Assembly (NCBI GenBank): GCA_023134755.1 | Contig: JAGLUM010000402.1 | Location: 1 to 10,626, forward strand | Direction of reading: 5' to 3' | Length of the DNA stretch: 10,626 nt | From: Fidelibacterota bacterium | GTDB lineage: Bacteria; Fidelibacterota; Fidelibacteria; Fidelibacterales; Fidelibacteraceae | Part shown: in pieces, positions 1-4,711 of the stretch | How positions within the stretch are numbered: the stretch's first letter is position 1 | Layout: every line of letters starts with the position of its first letter | Notes under the pieces: generated by a model | Seen by the model: the letters and a program-made list of their open reading frames with translations, nothing else | Databases searched by the model: none | What the model was told of the DNA's origin: nothing | Translations under genes and position numbers: made by a program

Positions 1-1
1 T

Positions 2-457
2 TCAACCACAAAATTAACAATGGATATAGCCGAAGATATTAGAGAAATGTATAAGACAAAGAAATACTATTTTGGATATATTTCAGAGAAATATGGTGTA
101 AGCCGACAAATGATTAATAATATTGTAAATAATAAGAGTTGGGTTCCTGAGGAGAGAAGTGATCAATTTCCAAATACAAATAACAAAAAAATAAAAATAT
201 ATAAAGATTGTAACAAATCTAAGGATATAATTGAGGATAATCACATTAGATCAATTTTTGAGAAGCAAATAACAAAAAATATAAAATATAAATATAAAGA
301 TTTTAAAGCAGGATATATTTCTGCATCATTTAAAAAAAAGCAAATAATCAAATCAATAGATTCAATAATAAAAAATTTTAGAGAAAAAGATCCTGCAGAA
401 CATTATAATATGTTACGAGCTCTTGAAGAAATATTGAAAGTCTTGATGCAACAATAA
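2..457 (+). CDS. Helix-turn-helix phage protein, 5'-truncated by the window edge
   Basis: The reading frame is open from base 2 and the first ATG (base 20) has no Shine-Dalgarno site, so the true start probably lies outside the window. Read through the edge, the N-terminus is TTKLTMDIAEDIREMYK, followed by FGYISEKYGVSRQMINNIV and a conserved-looking W (residue 41 from the ATG at 20). The order KLT, IREMY, GVS and a W after an N-rich turn is typical of the homeodomain-like helix-turn-helix found in many phage proteins, often beside HNH or AP2-type DNA-binding parts. The remaining roughly 100 residues are very rich in Lys, Ile and Asn, suit helices, and match no family I know. DNA binding is an inference from the motif; the target is unknown. 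It may be a regulator or the C-terminal part of a larger DNA-binding protein. Confidence 0.72.
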   Translation, partial: STTKLTMDIAEDIREMYKTKKYYFGYISEKYGVSRQMINNIVNNKSWVPEERSDQFPNTNNKKIKIYKDCNKSKDIIEDNHIRSIFEKQITKNIKYKYKDFKAGYISASFKKKQIIKSIDSIIKNFREKDPAEHYNMLRALEEILKVLMQQ

Positions 458-517
458 AAAACCTGCAATCAGTAAGAGCTTATTTTATAGAGGAAGAAAA
501 GGGAGAAAATATAACAG

Positions 518-943
518 ATGAAAATTAAAATAATGGTTGAAAAAGAAGTAGAACTTAAAAGTCTGTTTGTAAAAGCCAAAGTAAGATACTGGGAAGATTC
601 AGAAGTAAATGGATGTGAGTTGCCTGAAAGCGGTGAAGGACTCCCGTGTAAAAATGGTGATAACTGGGCTCCTGTTATTGATATTGAATCAGGAAAAATT
701 ATTAACTGGGATTTAGGAAATACAGCAGATATCTATTTTAAAGTTGGGGATCAATGTGCTTATTCGATTTCTGATATTGACGGTAACATTGTAAAAAATC
801 AGGATCAGTATTATGTTCCCGAAATTCTATGTCCTGCAGAAAATGGATATGGTGATTATATCATAATGAATATAGACGAATCAGGTATCATTAAAAACTG
901 GAATAAAAAGTTAATTTTGAAATGTTTTGAAGATGAGGATTAA
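518..943 (+). CDS. Conserved phage hypothetical protein, 141 aa
   Basis: I recognise the pattern of a conserved uncharacterised phage protein: a VEKEVE start, the segment KAKVRYWEDSEVNG, then WAPVIDIESGKIINW, a TADIYFKVGD strand, a YVPEILCP segment and GYGDYIIMNID with a terminal NW. Homologues of this layout occur in phages and prophages of varied bacteria, and none has a known function as far as I recall. The alternating hydrophobic pattern, with repeated D-x-G-x-I-x-N-W turns at residues 55-65 and 122-128, suggests a small beta-rich fold with two related strand-turn units. The only ribosome site is a GGGAG about 12 bases before the ATG at 518; the ATG at 533 (MVEKEV) is an alternative start. 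It is followed one base after its stop by the next gene, so the two are co-translated. Confidence 0.82.
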   Translation: MKIKIMVEKEVELKSLFVKAKVRYWEDSEVNGCELPESGEGLPCKNGDNWAPVIDIESGKIINWDLGNTADIYFKVGDQCAYSISDIDGNIVKNQDQYYVPEILCPAENGYGDYIIMNIDESGIIKNWNKKLILKCFEDED

Positions 944-944
944 A

Positions 945-1184
945 ATGAAAAAATTGGATATTGGTGATACTGTAGAAATAGATGAAAAACACAGGCCTCA
1001 TATAAACACTATAAAAGGAAAAATGGATAATGCCATGTGTTTAATGAATACTGGTGCGGCGGCATTTAGATCTTCAGAAAAAGAATTATGGGATTTTATA
1101 CATTTTGTTATTCCAGAAACTGAAGGAATAAGTATGAATCTAAATCACGAAAATCACACTATAAATATTACTGGAAAGCCTTAA
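945..1184 (+). CDS. Small phage protein, 79 aa, unknown function
   Basis: I start this gene at the ATG at 945, because GAGG sits six bases upstream; an in-frame TTG at 927 overlaps the previous gene and has no comparable site. The product begins MKKLDIGDTVEID and has two apparent parts: residues 1-45 include a short charged segment and a small-residue stretch TGAAAF, and the C-terminal third (ETEGISMNLNHENHTINITG) looks like two beta strands with alternating hydrophobic residues. I do not recognise a family. It lies one base after the stop of the 141-aa gene and belongs to the same transcription unit, which ends at the terminator near 1494. Confidence 0.68.
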   Translation: MKKLDIGDTVEIDEKHRPHINTIKGKMDNAMCLMNTGAAAFRSSEKELWDFIHFVIPETEGISMNLNHENHTINITGKP

Positions 1185-1187
1185 AGA

Positions 1188-1234
1188 AGCATTAAATGAA
1201 ACTAGTGAATAAAGCGGAGCACTAAATGAAACTA
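1188..1234 (+). repeat. 30-bp-period partial direct repeat at two start codons
   Basis: AGCATTAAATGAAACTA at 1188-1204 recurs as AGCACTAAATGAAACTA at 1218-1234. Each copy carries an ATG followed by AAA CTA, so each initiates a frame beginning MKL. It looks like a small duplication of a translation-initiation region. Confidence 0.6.
1196..1225 (+). CDS. Possible 9-residue leader peptide (MKLVNKAEH)
   Basis: A ten-codon frame, ATG to TAA, ends exactly one base before the ATG of the small membrane protein at 1226. Its start region is a near copy of the start region of that gene: the 17 bases at 1188-1204 and 1218-1234 differ at one position. Its own ribosome site is weak (AAGAAG before the ATG). 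It could be a translated leader that couples or tunes translation of the downstream membrane protein, or simply the remnant of a local 30-bp duplication. Frames this short arise easily by chance, so confidence is low. Confidence 0.25.
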   Translation: MKLVNKAEH

Positions 1235-1387
1235 ACAATATTATTTGTAATAGATTTAATAATCATTTTACTATTTATTATGGGATTAAAAAACAGACCG
1301 CCAGTAGGAATAATGTTATTAAATTATGGTATATTTTGTTTTTCGTGCTGGATGACATTAAAAGAAATATTAAGGAAATTTAAATAA
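1226..1387 (+). CDS. Small membrane protein, two predicted helices, 53 aa
   Basis: The frame runs ATG at 1226 to TAA at 1385-1387, with a good GGAG six bases upstream (1216-1219). The product starts MKLTILFVIDLIIILLFIMG, a strong membrane helix at about residues 4-20. A short basic turn (LKNRPP) follows, then a second hydrophobic segment at about 28-44 (VGIMLLNYGIFCFSCWM), and a Lys/Arg-rich tail (LKEILRKFK). The two-helix hairpin with a basic tail is the general shape of many tiny phage membrane proteins, including holins, superinfection-exclusion proteins and host-membrane toxins; nothing in the sequence decides between these. It is the last gene before the terminator at 1494-1520. The positive-inside pattern puts the tail, and probably the loop, in the cytoplasm, which is hard to reconcile with two full crossings, so one segment may be peripheral. 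Confidence 0.66.
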   Translation: MKLTILFVIDLIIILLFIMGLKNRPPVGIMLLNYGIFCFSCWMTLKEILRKFK

Positions 1388-1493
1388 AAATTGAACTGGA
1401 ATAACCGGGAGTGTTGTTAACCTCCTGTTAATTCTCCTGTATCTGTATAGATCGGGATATATAAACTACCTTAATAGGGTAAATAAAATTGTT
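1388..1493. other. Noncoding stretch before terminator
   Basis: No credible gene is seen between the membrane-protein stop and the terminator hairpin. The stretch holds two CTCCTG elements in near-repeat context (1422-1427 and 1434-1439), each complementary to a Shine-Dalgarno core. It may be just the 3' untranslated region of the upstream unit, or the body of a small RNA ending at the terminator. I see no good promoter within it. Confidence 0.4.
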
Positions 1494-1520
1494 AAGCCGT
1501 CCAGAAATGGGCGGTTTTTT
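1494..1520 (+). terminator. Rho-independent terminator
   Basis: The stem CCGTCC (1497-1502) pairs with GGGCGG (1509-1514) including one G-U pair, around the loop AGAAAT, and is followed at once by six T (1515-1520). Flanking AAG/TTT pairing can extend the stem. It ends the unit that contains the 141-aa, 79-aa and membrane-protein genes and insulates it from the next promoter. Confidence 0.88.
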
Positions 1521-1567
1521 ATTGTGTAAACATCCGTTAAGTAAAAAATAAAAAAGTTTCTGTTTTC

Positions 1568-1614
1568 GCACTAAATAAGTGTTTATATGTTTGATTAAAG
1601 CACTAAAAGGGTGT
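1568..1614 (+). promoter_or_regulatory. Twin operator-like elements on the promoter
   Basis: GCACTAAATAAGTGT at 1568-1582 and GCACTAAAAGGGTGT at 1600-1614 match at 12 of 15 positions and start 32 bp apart, about three helical turns. Each has CAC...GTG half-site symmetry; the first contains the cleaner palindrome CACT-N5-AGTG. One copy lies just upstream of the -35 box and one fills the spacer, the arrangement expected for cooperative repressor binding. The cognate protein is not identifiable here. Confidence 0.55.
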
Positions 1615-1619
1615 ATACT
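1591..1619 (+). promoter_or_regulatory. Sigma70-type promoter for the 89-aa gene unit
   Basis: TTGATT (1591-1596) and TATACT (1614-1619) are separated by exactly 17 bases, just after the terminator at 1520. Transcription would start near 1626, giving a leader of about 20 bases before the ATG at 1645. The spacer contains one copy of an operator-like element, so the promoter is probably repressible. Confidence 0.75.
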
Positions 1620-1644
1620 TATATTAGAAGATAAGGGGGAGAAG

Positions 1645-1914
1645 ATGACAAAATTAAACGGAAAATTACAGTATAGATTGAGTAACGGCTCTTGGGTTGA
1701 TTGTGATGATAGAACAGATGAATTTTTGAATCTGTGCGTTAAAAATGATTATCATAAATACACAATGGATCAGGTTGTAGGAATATTAAACTCAGTGGAG
1801 AAAGTTAGAAATGATGTATCAGATTGGTATTCAGAATGTAGGATTAAACCTGTTGAAAAACGAGCTCCTGTTTTAAAAGAATGGGAACCTGATACAGAAT
1901 CATATGGATATTAA
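1645..1914 (+). CDS. Phage hypothetical protein, 89 aa
   Basis: The start at 1645 is chosen because GGGGGAG lies three bases upstream and because a longer in-frame GTG at 1579 would begin upstream of the promoter's -35 box. The product opens with LQYRLSNGSWVDCDDRTDEF (residues 8-27), a segment resembling the YRL-NG-W-DC-DR-EFL pattern I associate with small uncharacterised phage proteins. It continues with a helical middle (MDQVVGILNSVEKVRNDVSDWY) and ends in a proline-, glutamate- and tyrosine-rich tail. No catalytic motif is visible. It is the first gene after the promoter at 1591-1619 and is followed after 15 bases by the 160-aa gene, with which it is co-transcribed. Confidence 0.76.
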   Translation: MTKLNGKLQYRLSNGSWVDCDDRTDEFLNLCVKNDYHKYTMDQVVGILNSVEKVRNDVSDWYSECRIKPVEKRAPVLKEWEPDTESYGY

Positions 1915-1929
1915 AAAAGGTGGGGAAAG

Positions 1930-2412
1930 ATGACAGTAATAACAGTAAAACAGAGACCTGAAGCGAATAGAAGTGAAAATTTTGTATTATTCCTGAATAA
2001 AAAAGAAAATTATTCTGTGAGTATTTCAGATAAAAATAGGGTCAACGGGATAATAGCAGGGAATAAAGATTTTCCTCAAATTGAATGGTCTGAACTGTGG
2101 GATGATTTTTATATGGAAAATCCTGAAATATTAGCTGTTAATAATATCTGCATCATGACTGAAATTGTACCCGATACAAGGTACACTGTAAAAAGAATTT
2201 ACCAGGTGGTTAGTAGGTATAATTATACACCAGAAAAAATTAATGGAAATAGCGGTGATATTCTTTTTGAATCAGACAGCTTAGAATCTGCTGTAAATAA
2301 AGCAGTTGAAATTGGATTTTTAAATCACGGATTGGAGGTTTGCTGCAGCCTATCTTTAACTCATAGAAAAGAATGTATTGAAAATAATATTAAAATGTTT
2401 GGTGGGAATTAA
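1930..2412 (+). CDS. Unknown phage protein, 160 aa
   Basis: The ATG at 1930 is preceded by GGTGGGG at five bases, a usable ribosome site. The product is acidic and soluble, without signal peptide or membrane segment. Residues 1-65 alternate in a beta-like way; the middle carries an acidic, aromatic stretch (IEWSELWDDFYMENPEI), and residues 90-135 (YQVVSRYNYTPEKINGN... SLESAVNKAVEIG) look like a strand pair followed by a helix. Near the C-terminus is a CC pair and a further cysteine (residues 141-152). I do not recognise it. It shares the unit driven from 1591, and the next gene has its own promoter, so this may be the last gene of a short regulated pair. Confidence 0.72.
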   Translation: MTVITVKQRPEANRSENFVLFLNKKENYSVSISDKNRVNGIIAGNKDFPQIEWSELWDDFYMENPEILAVNNICIMTEIVPDTRYTVKRIYQVVSRYNYTPEKINGNSGDILFESDSLESAVNKAVEIGFLNHGLEVCCSLSLTHRKECIENNIKMFGGN

Positions 2413-2428
2413 ATAATAAACCAACAAT

Positions 2429-2442
2429 CCCTCACCCGAGGG
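2429..2442 (+). repeat. Short inverted repeat (CCCTC/GAGGG)
   Basis: A five-base-pair GC-rich hairpin with the loop ACCC lies just after the 160-aa gene. No T run follows, so it is not a standard terminator; it may stabilise a 3' end or be incidental. Confidence 0.35.
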
Positions 2443-2478
2443 CAAGGGGAAGAAATAAGAGATAAGAAAGGGTAACTA

Positions 2479-2507
2479 TTGACAATGTTGCCATAGTGAG
2501 TTATGCT
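2479..2507 (+). promoter_or_regulatory. Consensus-like sigma70 promoter for the six-gene cassette
   Basis: TTGACA (2479-2484), an exact consensus -35, is followed after 17 bases by TATGCT (2502-2507). The expected start point near 2514 gives a leader of about 20 bases before the GTG start at 2534. The near-perfect -35 suggests strong, host-polymerase-driven expression of the packed genes that follow. Confidence 0.75.
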
Positions 2508-2533
2508 TGTAAGGGTTAAAGGGGAAAGGAAAA

Positions 2534-2800
2534 GTGACAGATAAAAATAATGGAGGAGCGGCTTATCCGTTTGAACAAATAACCGAAAGATGTGGTGGTG
2601 TGCCGACTAATTGGAAAAATCATTCCGGCATGACCCTGCGTGATTATTTTGCAGCTGAATCTTTAAAAGGATTTAATACCAAAGAGAACAGAACGTCTAT
2701 GAAAAAGAAGCATGGAGCAAATGCCGATCAAATCGATACCCTTATTGCAAAAGCAAGTTATCTTATGGCCGATGCAATGCTTAAAGAGAGAAACAAATGA
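2534..2800 (+). CDS. Conserved phage protein with GMTLRDYFAA motif, 88 aa
   Basis: This matches a widespread small phage family of unknown function: an N-terminal GGAAYPF segment, the hallmark GMTLRDYFAAESL in the middle (here SGMTLRDYFAAESLKGF, near residues 32-48), and a C-terminal YLMADAMLKER. All three are present in order, at the usual length of roughly 80-100 residues. It starts with GTG, with AAAGGA and GGGG in the ten bases upstream. Its TGA overlaps the next ATG (ATGA), so translation of the next gene is coupled. Known relatives are annotated only as hypothetical proteins of phages and prophages, which supports the phage nature of this half but gives no role. Confidence 0.85.
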   Translation: MTDKNNGGAAYPFEQITERCGGVPTNWKNHSGMTLRDYFAAESLKGFNTKENRTSMKKKHGANADQIDTLIAKASYLMADAMLKERNK

Positions 2801-3006
2801 CAGGACACAAACAAAAAAAATTACTGAATAATCATATTGAAGCTGTGAAAGAAATAATACAAAGTGAATTTGAAATGTTGAAATCAGAAACAGAACGGCC
2901 TTTTGATGAAAAAGAGCTTATGAAAAAAGCTGTCGGGATAAACCGGATCCAGTATATAAATTTTATTGAAGAGTTATCAGGTGAAAAATGGGAGGATCTG
3001 GCATGA
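2797..3006 (+). CDS. Small helical phage protein, 69 aa, unknown function
   Basis: It overlaps the preceding stop by the ATGA arrangement. The product is strongly helical and charged: residues 3-32 form one long Lys/Glu-rich helix (NNHIEAVKEIIQSEFEMLKSE), followed by FDEKELMKKAVGINRIQYINFIEEL, which could be a compact helix-turn-helix-like pair (KELMKKAVGINRIQYINFI), and a conserved-looking W near the end. A small DNA-binding or protein-inhibitor role is possible, but no family is recognised. The gene ends in a second ATGA overlap with the next gene. Confidence 0.68.
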   Translation: MTGHKQKKLLNNHIEAVKEIIQSEFEMLKSETERPFDEKELMKKAVGINRIQYINFIEELSGEKWEDLA

Positions 3007-3431
3007 CAGAAGTACAGTTTTTAAAAAAATGTATAGATATAGCTGAAGGATTCAAATTTATTGCTTTTTCCAATTATATAGATTTAAAATATCAAAACAT
3101 TGTTTTTAGCGCACCTCATAGCAAAATAGAAACTTTTATTTTTCCTGCTGAAGTTTTTTTTGAGACAGATTTATTATACCCTTTTTTAATTCAAGCGGCG
3201 ATTGAAGGGATAGAAGATGATTCTTTTAAAAACCCTTATGTCGTTTTCCATCATAAAAGATATGGTATTAATTTTGACATCTATAAGAATAATAATGGAA
3301 AATATAAATCAATCATTTGGCATGGAAACTATGATTGTAGTGTTAAACTCCCTGAATTAAAAAAAACTAAAATAGAGGCTAAAGAATATTGTTTGAAAGA
3401 ATTTTTTAGTAATCAAGAGGATCTGACATGA
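3003..3431 (+). CDS. Unknown phage protein, 142 aa
   Basis: I use the ATG at 3003 rather than the in-frame ATG at 2988, because GGGAGGA lies six bases upstream of 3003 and the start then overlaps the preceding TGA as ATGA, as elsewhere in this operon. The protein is rich in Phe, Tyr and Ile: residues 1-20 form a helix, a beta-like series follows (KFIAFSNYIDLKYQNIVF, ETFIFPAEVFF), then YVVFHHKRYGINFDIY with a paired histidine, and a lysine-rich tail. There is no membrane helix or signal peptide. I recognise no domain. The length and mixed alpha/beta pattern suit a globular accessory protein. Confidence 0.7.
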   Translation: MTEVQFLKKCIDIAEGFKFIAFSNYIDLKYQNIVFSAPHSKIETFIFPAEVFFETDLLYPFLIQAAIEGIEDDSFKNPYVVFHHKRYGINFDIYKNNNGKYKSIIWHGNYDCSVKLPELKKTKIEAKEYCLKEFFSNQEDLT

Positions 3432-3676
3432 CAAAGATGACACCACAGCAGATAGAATCAAAAGGTTCTTTACGGGAAGGATGTTATGTCGAATATATTG
3501 ATAAATCAACAAACAGAATAGTAAAAGGTAAGATTATTGCATCTTTAAATGGGGCTTTAAATGGAACCGATAAGGGACAGCATATATTCAATGTCGATGG
3601 AAAACTGGTAAAAGGCCATGATATTTATGATCGGTTGTTAGTGCATATTCCGGGGGAAAGGAAAACAAAAAGATGA
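3428..3676 (+). CDS. Small basic phage protein, 82 aa, unknown function
   Basis: It starts in an ATGA overlap with the previous gene, with GAGGA six bases upstream. After a short N-terminal helix (TPQQIESKG) come beta-type segments: EGCYVEYIDKSTNRIVKGKIIAS, then HIFNVDGKLVKGHDIYDRLLVHI, ending in a basic tail (PGERKTKR). The strand-rich layout with a K-G-x-I turn resembles small beta-barrel folds of the SH3 or KOW kind, but that is only a shape impression. It ends in a further ATGA overlap with the 61-aa gene. Confidence 0.68.
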   Translation: MTKMTPQQIESKGSLREGCYVEYIDKSTNRIVKGKIIASLNGALNGTDKGQHIFNVDGKLVKGHDIYDRLLVHIPGERKTKR

Positions 3677-3858
3677 AAACATTTGAAGGAACATTTCATG
3701 TGAAATTCCATAAAAATCTTTATGGGAAAAAATTACCGGTTACTTTTGACTGTGAGACTAAAGACGAACTGGTTAAAGAACAAAAAAGAATCCGCAGGGA
3801 ATATATAGAAAAAGATAAAGCTATTAGCGTTGTATTTGATATGTGTGAAAGGAAATAA
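3673..3858 (+). CDS. Small phage protein, 61 aa, unknown function
   Basis: It begins in an ATGA overlap with the preceding stop, with GGGGGAAAGG about 13 bases upstream. Residues 1-28 look like two beta strands (FEGTFHVKFHKNLYG, KLPVTFDCETKDEL), followed by a basic helix (VKEQKRIRREYIEKDK) and a last strand (AISVVFDM). The beta-beta-helix-beta order in a very small protein recalls compact phage inhibitor or nucleic-acid-binding folds, without any identifiable family. The next gene starts nine bases after its stop, with its ribosome site in the gap. Confidence 0.64.
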   Translation: MKTFEGTFHVKFHKNLYGKKLPVTFDCETKDELVKEQKRIRREYIEKDKAISVVFDMCERK

Positions 3859-3867
3859 GGGGAGAAA

Positions 3868-4161
3868 ATGCAAATATTTTTTAATGATTTTGAACTTGCT
3901 TCTAAAAATTATGGAATTGAAGTCACCGCAGAAAGACATTTGGAAATACCGGCAGCAGTAGTAATTTCATATATTTGTGGCTCTGAAAATCTTTTTGATG
4001 ATTATTTTGACTGGCTCTGGGAAAATCTTCCGGCAGGTGTAGATGTATTATTGGAGAATTTCCCGGAAAGAGAAGATACTTATCTATCTAGTATTAGAGG
4101 ATTTATACAAACTATTACATTATGGGAAAGAATGAAAATACTTTTTAGGAAGGATAATTGA
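3868..4161 (+). CDS. Acidic phage protein, 97 aa, unknown function
   Basis: The ATG at 3868 follows GGGGAG closely. The product is acidic and aromatic: beta-like residues 1-20, a hydrophobic helix IPAAVVISYICG (residues 27-38), a very acidic, Trp-containing middle (ENLFDDYFDWLWENLPAG, 41-58), a helix to residue 80 and a basic end (ERMKILFRKDN). Strong negative charge in the centre is seen in DNA-mimic and anti-defence proteins of phages, but charge alone is weak evidence. It is the last gene on the plus strand; 24 bases separate its stop from the frameshifted end of the opposing small gene. Confidence 0.66.
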   Translation: MQIFFNDFELASKNYGIEVTAERHLEIPAAVVISYICGSENLFDDYFDWLWENLPAGVDVLLENFPEREDTYLSSIRGFIQTITLWERMKILFRKDN

Positions 4162-4226
4162 AGCAGATTAAATTCTCTGTATTAATTATTCCATTACCTT
4201 CTGAATCAATTTATGTATTTCTCCTG

Positions 4227-4394
4227 TTATTTTTTTGCACTATTAACAAAAGGTTTTGTTTCATTAAACATATTAGAAAGAGTCTCAAATTTCGCTATTT
4301 CAGCAACAAGTCGTTTATGAACATCCCATAATTCTTTTAGATTATTTTTAGTTATAGGTTTCGCATCTTTAAACCTCATTGTCCCGTCTGACAT
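4227..4394 (-). CDS. Small protein, 55 aa, with N-terminus shared by its neighbour
   Basis: The frame opens at ATG 4394 (an in-frame stop lies three codons upstream) and reads MSDGTMRFKDAKPITKNN, then a helix with hydrophobic spacing (LKELWDVHKRLVAEIAKF), and ends ...VNSAKK. The first 16 residues nearly repeat those of the 90-aa protein just upstream (MSDRTFRVKDAKPITK); the rest is unrelated. The ribosome site, GAGG, lies 11 bases from the ATG inside a hairpin (4402-4420). The zero-frame stop directly follows A7 (4230-4236), phased as A AAA AAA. A -1 shift there would add ITGEIHKLIQKVME and end at 4186, giving 69 aa. The family is unknown. It is the last gene of the head cluster, so a minor virion or morphogenesis role is plausible. 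Confidence 0.62.
   Translation of the reverse strand: MSDGTMRFKDAKPITKNNLKELWDVHKRLVAEIAKFETLSNMFNETKPFVNSAKK
4230..4236 (-). other. Candidate -1 frameshift site (A7)
   Basis: Seven A on the minus strand are phased A AAA AAA relative to the 55-aa gene, and the zero-frame TAA comes immediately after. The -1 frame stays open for 14 codons beyond the slip, with helical, plausible amino acids, to a TAA at 4186-4188. It may instead be a plain stop or a homopolymer error; no clear downstream stimulatory structure is seen. Confidence 0.35.
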
Positions 4395-4685
4395 TTTTAA
4401 TTAGCCCTCAAAGAGGGCTATGTTTATTTAGATTTCATCATATCCTTTACGAGTTAAAACCCATCGACCTCGATCTTCAGCCCATCCCCATCGTTTCATA
4501 GCTTTTTGAATCTTTTCATTACGTTCTAAATCAATTTCGTCATATCCCATTTTTCCCAACTTGTTATAATTGATATCAAATTGCGATCCTGGTTGTAATT
4601 GTCCACCACGCCCTCTAACAACTTGAGACACAACTCTTTTAGTTATAGGTTTCGCATCCTTAACCCTAAACGTCCTGTCACTCAT
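4346..4685 (-). repeat. Direct repeat encoding the shared N-terminal peptide
   Basis: A 22-base stretch is identical at 4346-4367 and 4637-4658, within a 49-base near-match that reaches the ATG codons at 4394 and 4685. The two copies are 291 bases apart and both encode DAKPITK after a diverged MSDxTxRxK. The identity is partly at wobble positions, so a fairly recent duplication is likely. Confidence 0.75.
4402..4420 (-). promoter_or_regulatory. Hairpin that contains the GAGG ribosome site of the 55-aa gene
   Basis: TAGCCCTC and GAGGGCTA pair over eight bases around a three-base loop. On the minus-strand RNA the 3' arm holds GAGG, the only Shine-Dalgarno candidate for the ATG at 4394. Formation of the stem would hide it, and ribosomes finishing the 90-aa gene (stop at 4428) would run close enough to open it. 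No T run follows on the minus strand, so it is a poor terminator in that direction. Confidence 0.5.
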
Positions 4686-4700
4686 TCTCTGTATTATCAT
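4428..4700 (-). CDS. Small protein, 90 aa, head-cluster gene of unknown function
   Basis: Start 4700 has AAGGAG seven bases upstream, placed in the 11-base gap after the DUF4054 gene; the in-frame ATG at 4685 (MSDRTFRV) is an alternative that would align exactly with the start of the neighbouring 55-aa protein. The product has the shared peptide MSDRTFRVKDAKPITK, then a Gly/Gln-rich linker (VRGRGGQLQPGSQFDINY) and a basic helical C-terminus with two tryptophans (MKRWGWAEDRGRW). GYDEI occurs twice, near residues 53-57 and at the extreme C-terminus. No known family is recognised. Its position after the connector suggests a head-completion or minor capsid role, by context only. Confidence 0.68.
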   Translation of the reverse strand: MIIQRMSDRTFRVKDAKPITKRVVSQVVRGRGGQLQPGSQFDINYNKLGKMGYDEIDLERNEKIQKAMKRWGWAEDRGRWVLTRKGYDEI

Positions 4701-4711
4701 TATCTACTCCT

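Noticed and set aside
2429..2442. CCCTC/GAGGG hairpin as a terminator for the 160-aa gene
   Set aside because: The stem is only five base pairs and is followed by CAAGGGG rather than T residues.
3733..3939. Minus-strand frame of 68 codons across the 61-aa and 97-aa genes
   Set aside because: It is opposite a tightly coupled operon, Phe- and Ser-rich as expected for an antisense reading, and has no ribosome site.
4162..4226. Search for a bidirectional terminator in the convergent gap
   Set aside because: No stem of useful length followed by a T run is visible on either strand; termination of both units must occur inside the opposing genes or depend on Rho.
4200..4230. AGGAG followed by TTG at 4209 as another small gene on the minus strand
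   Set aside because: The frame ends after seven codons; the sequence is better explained as the -1 extension or as the end of the cluster.
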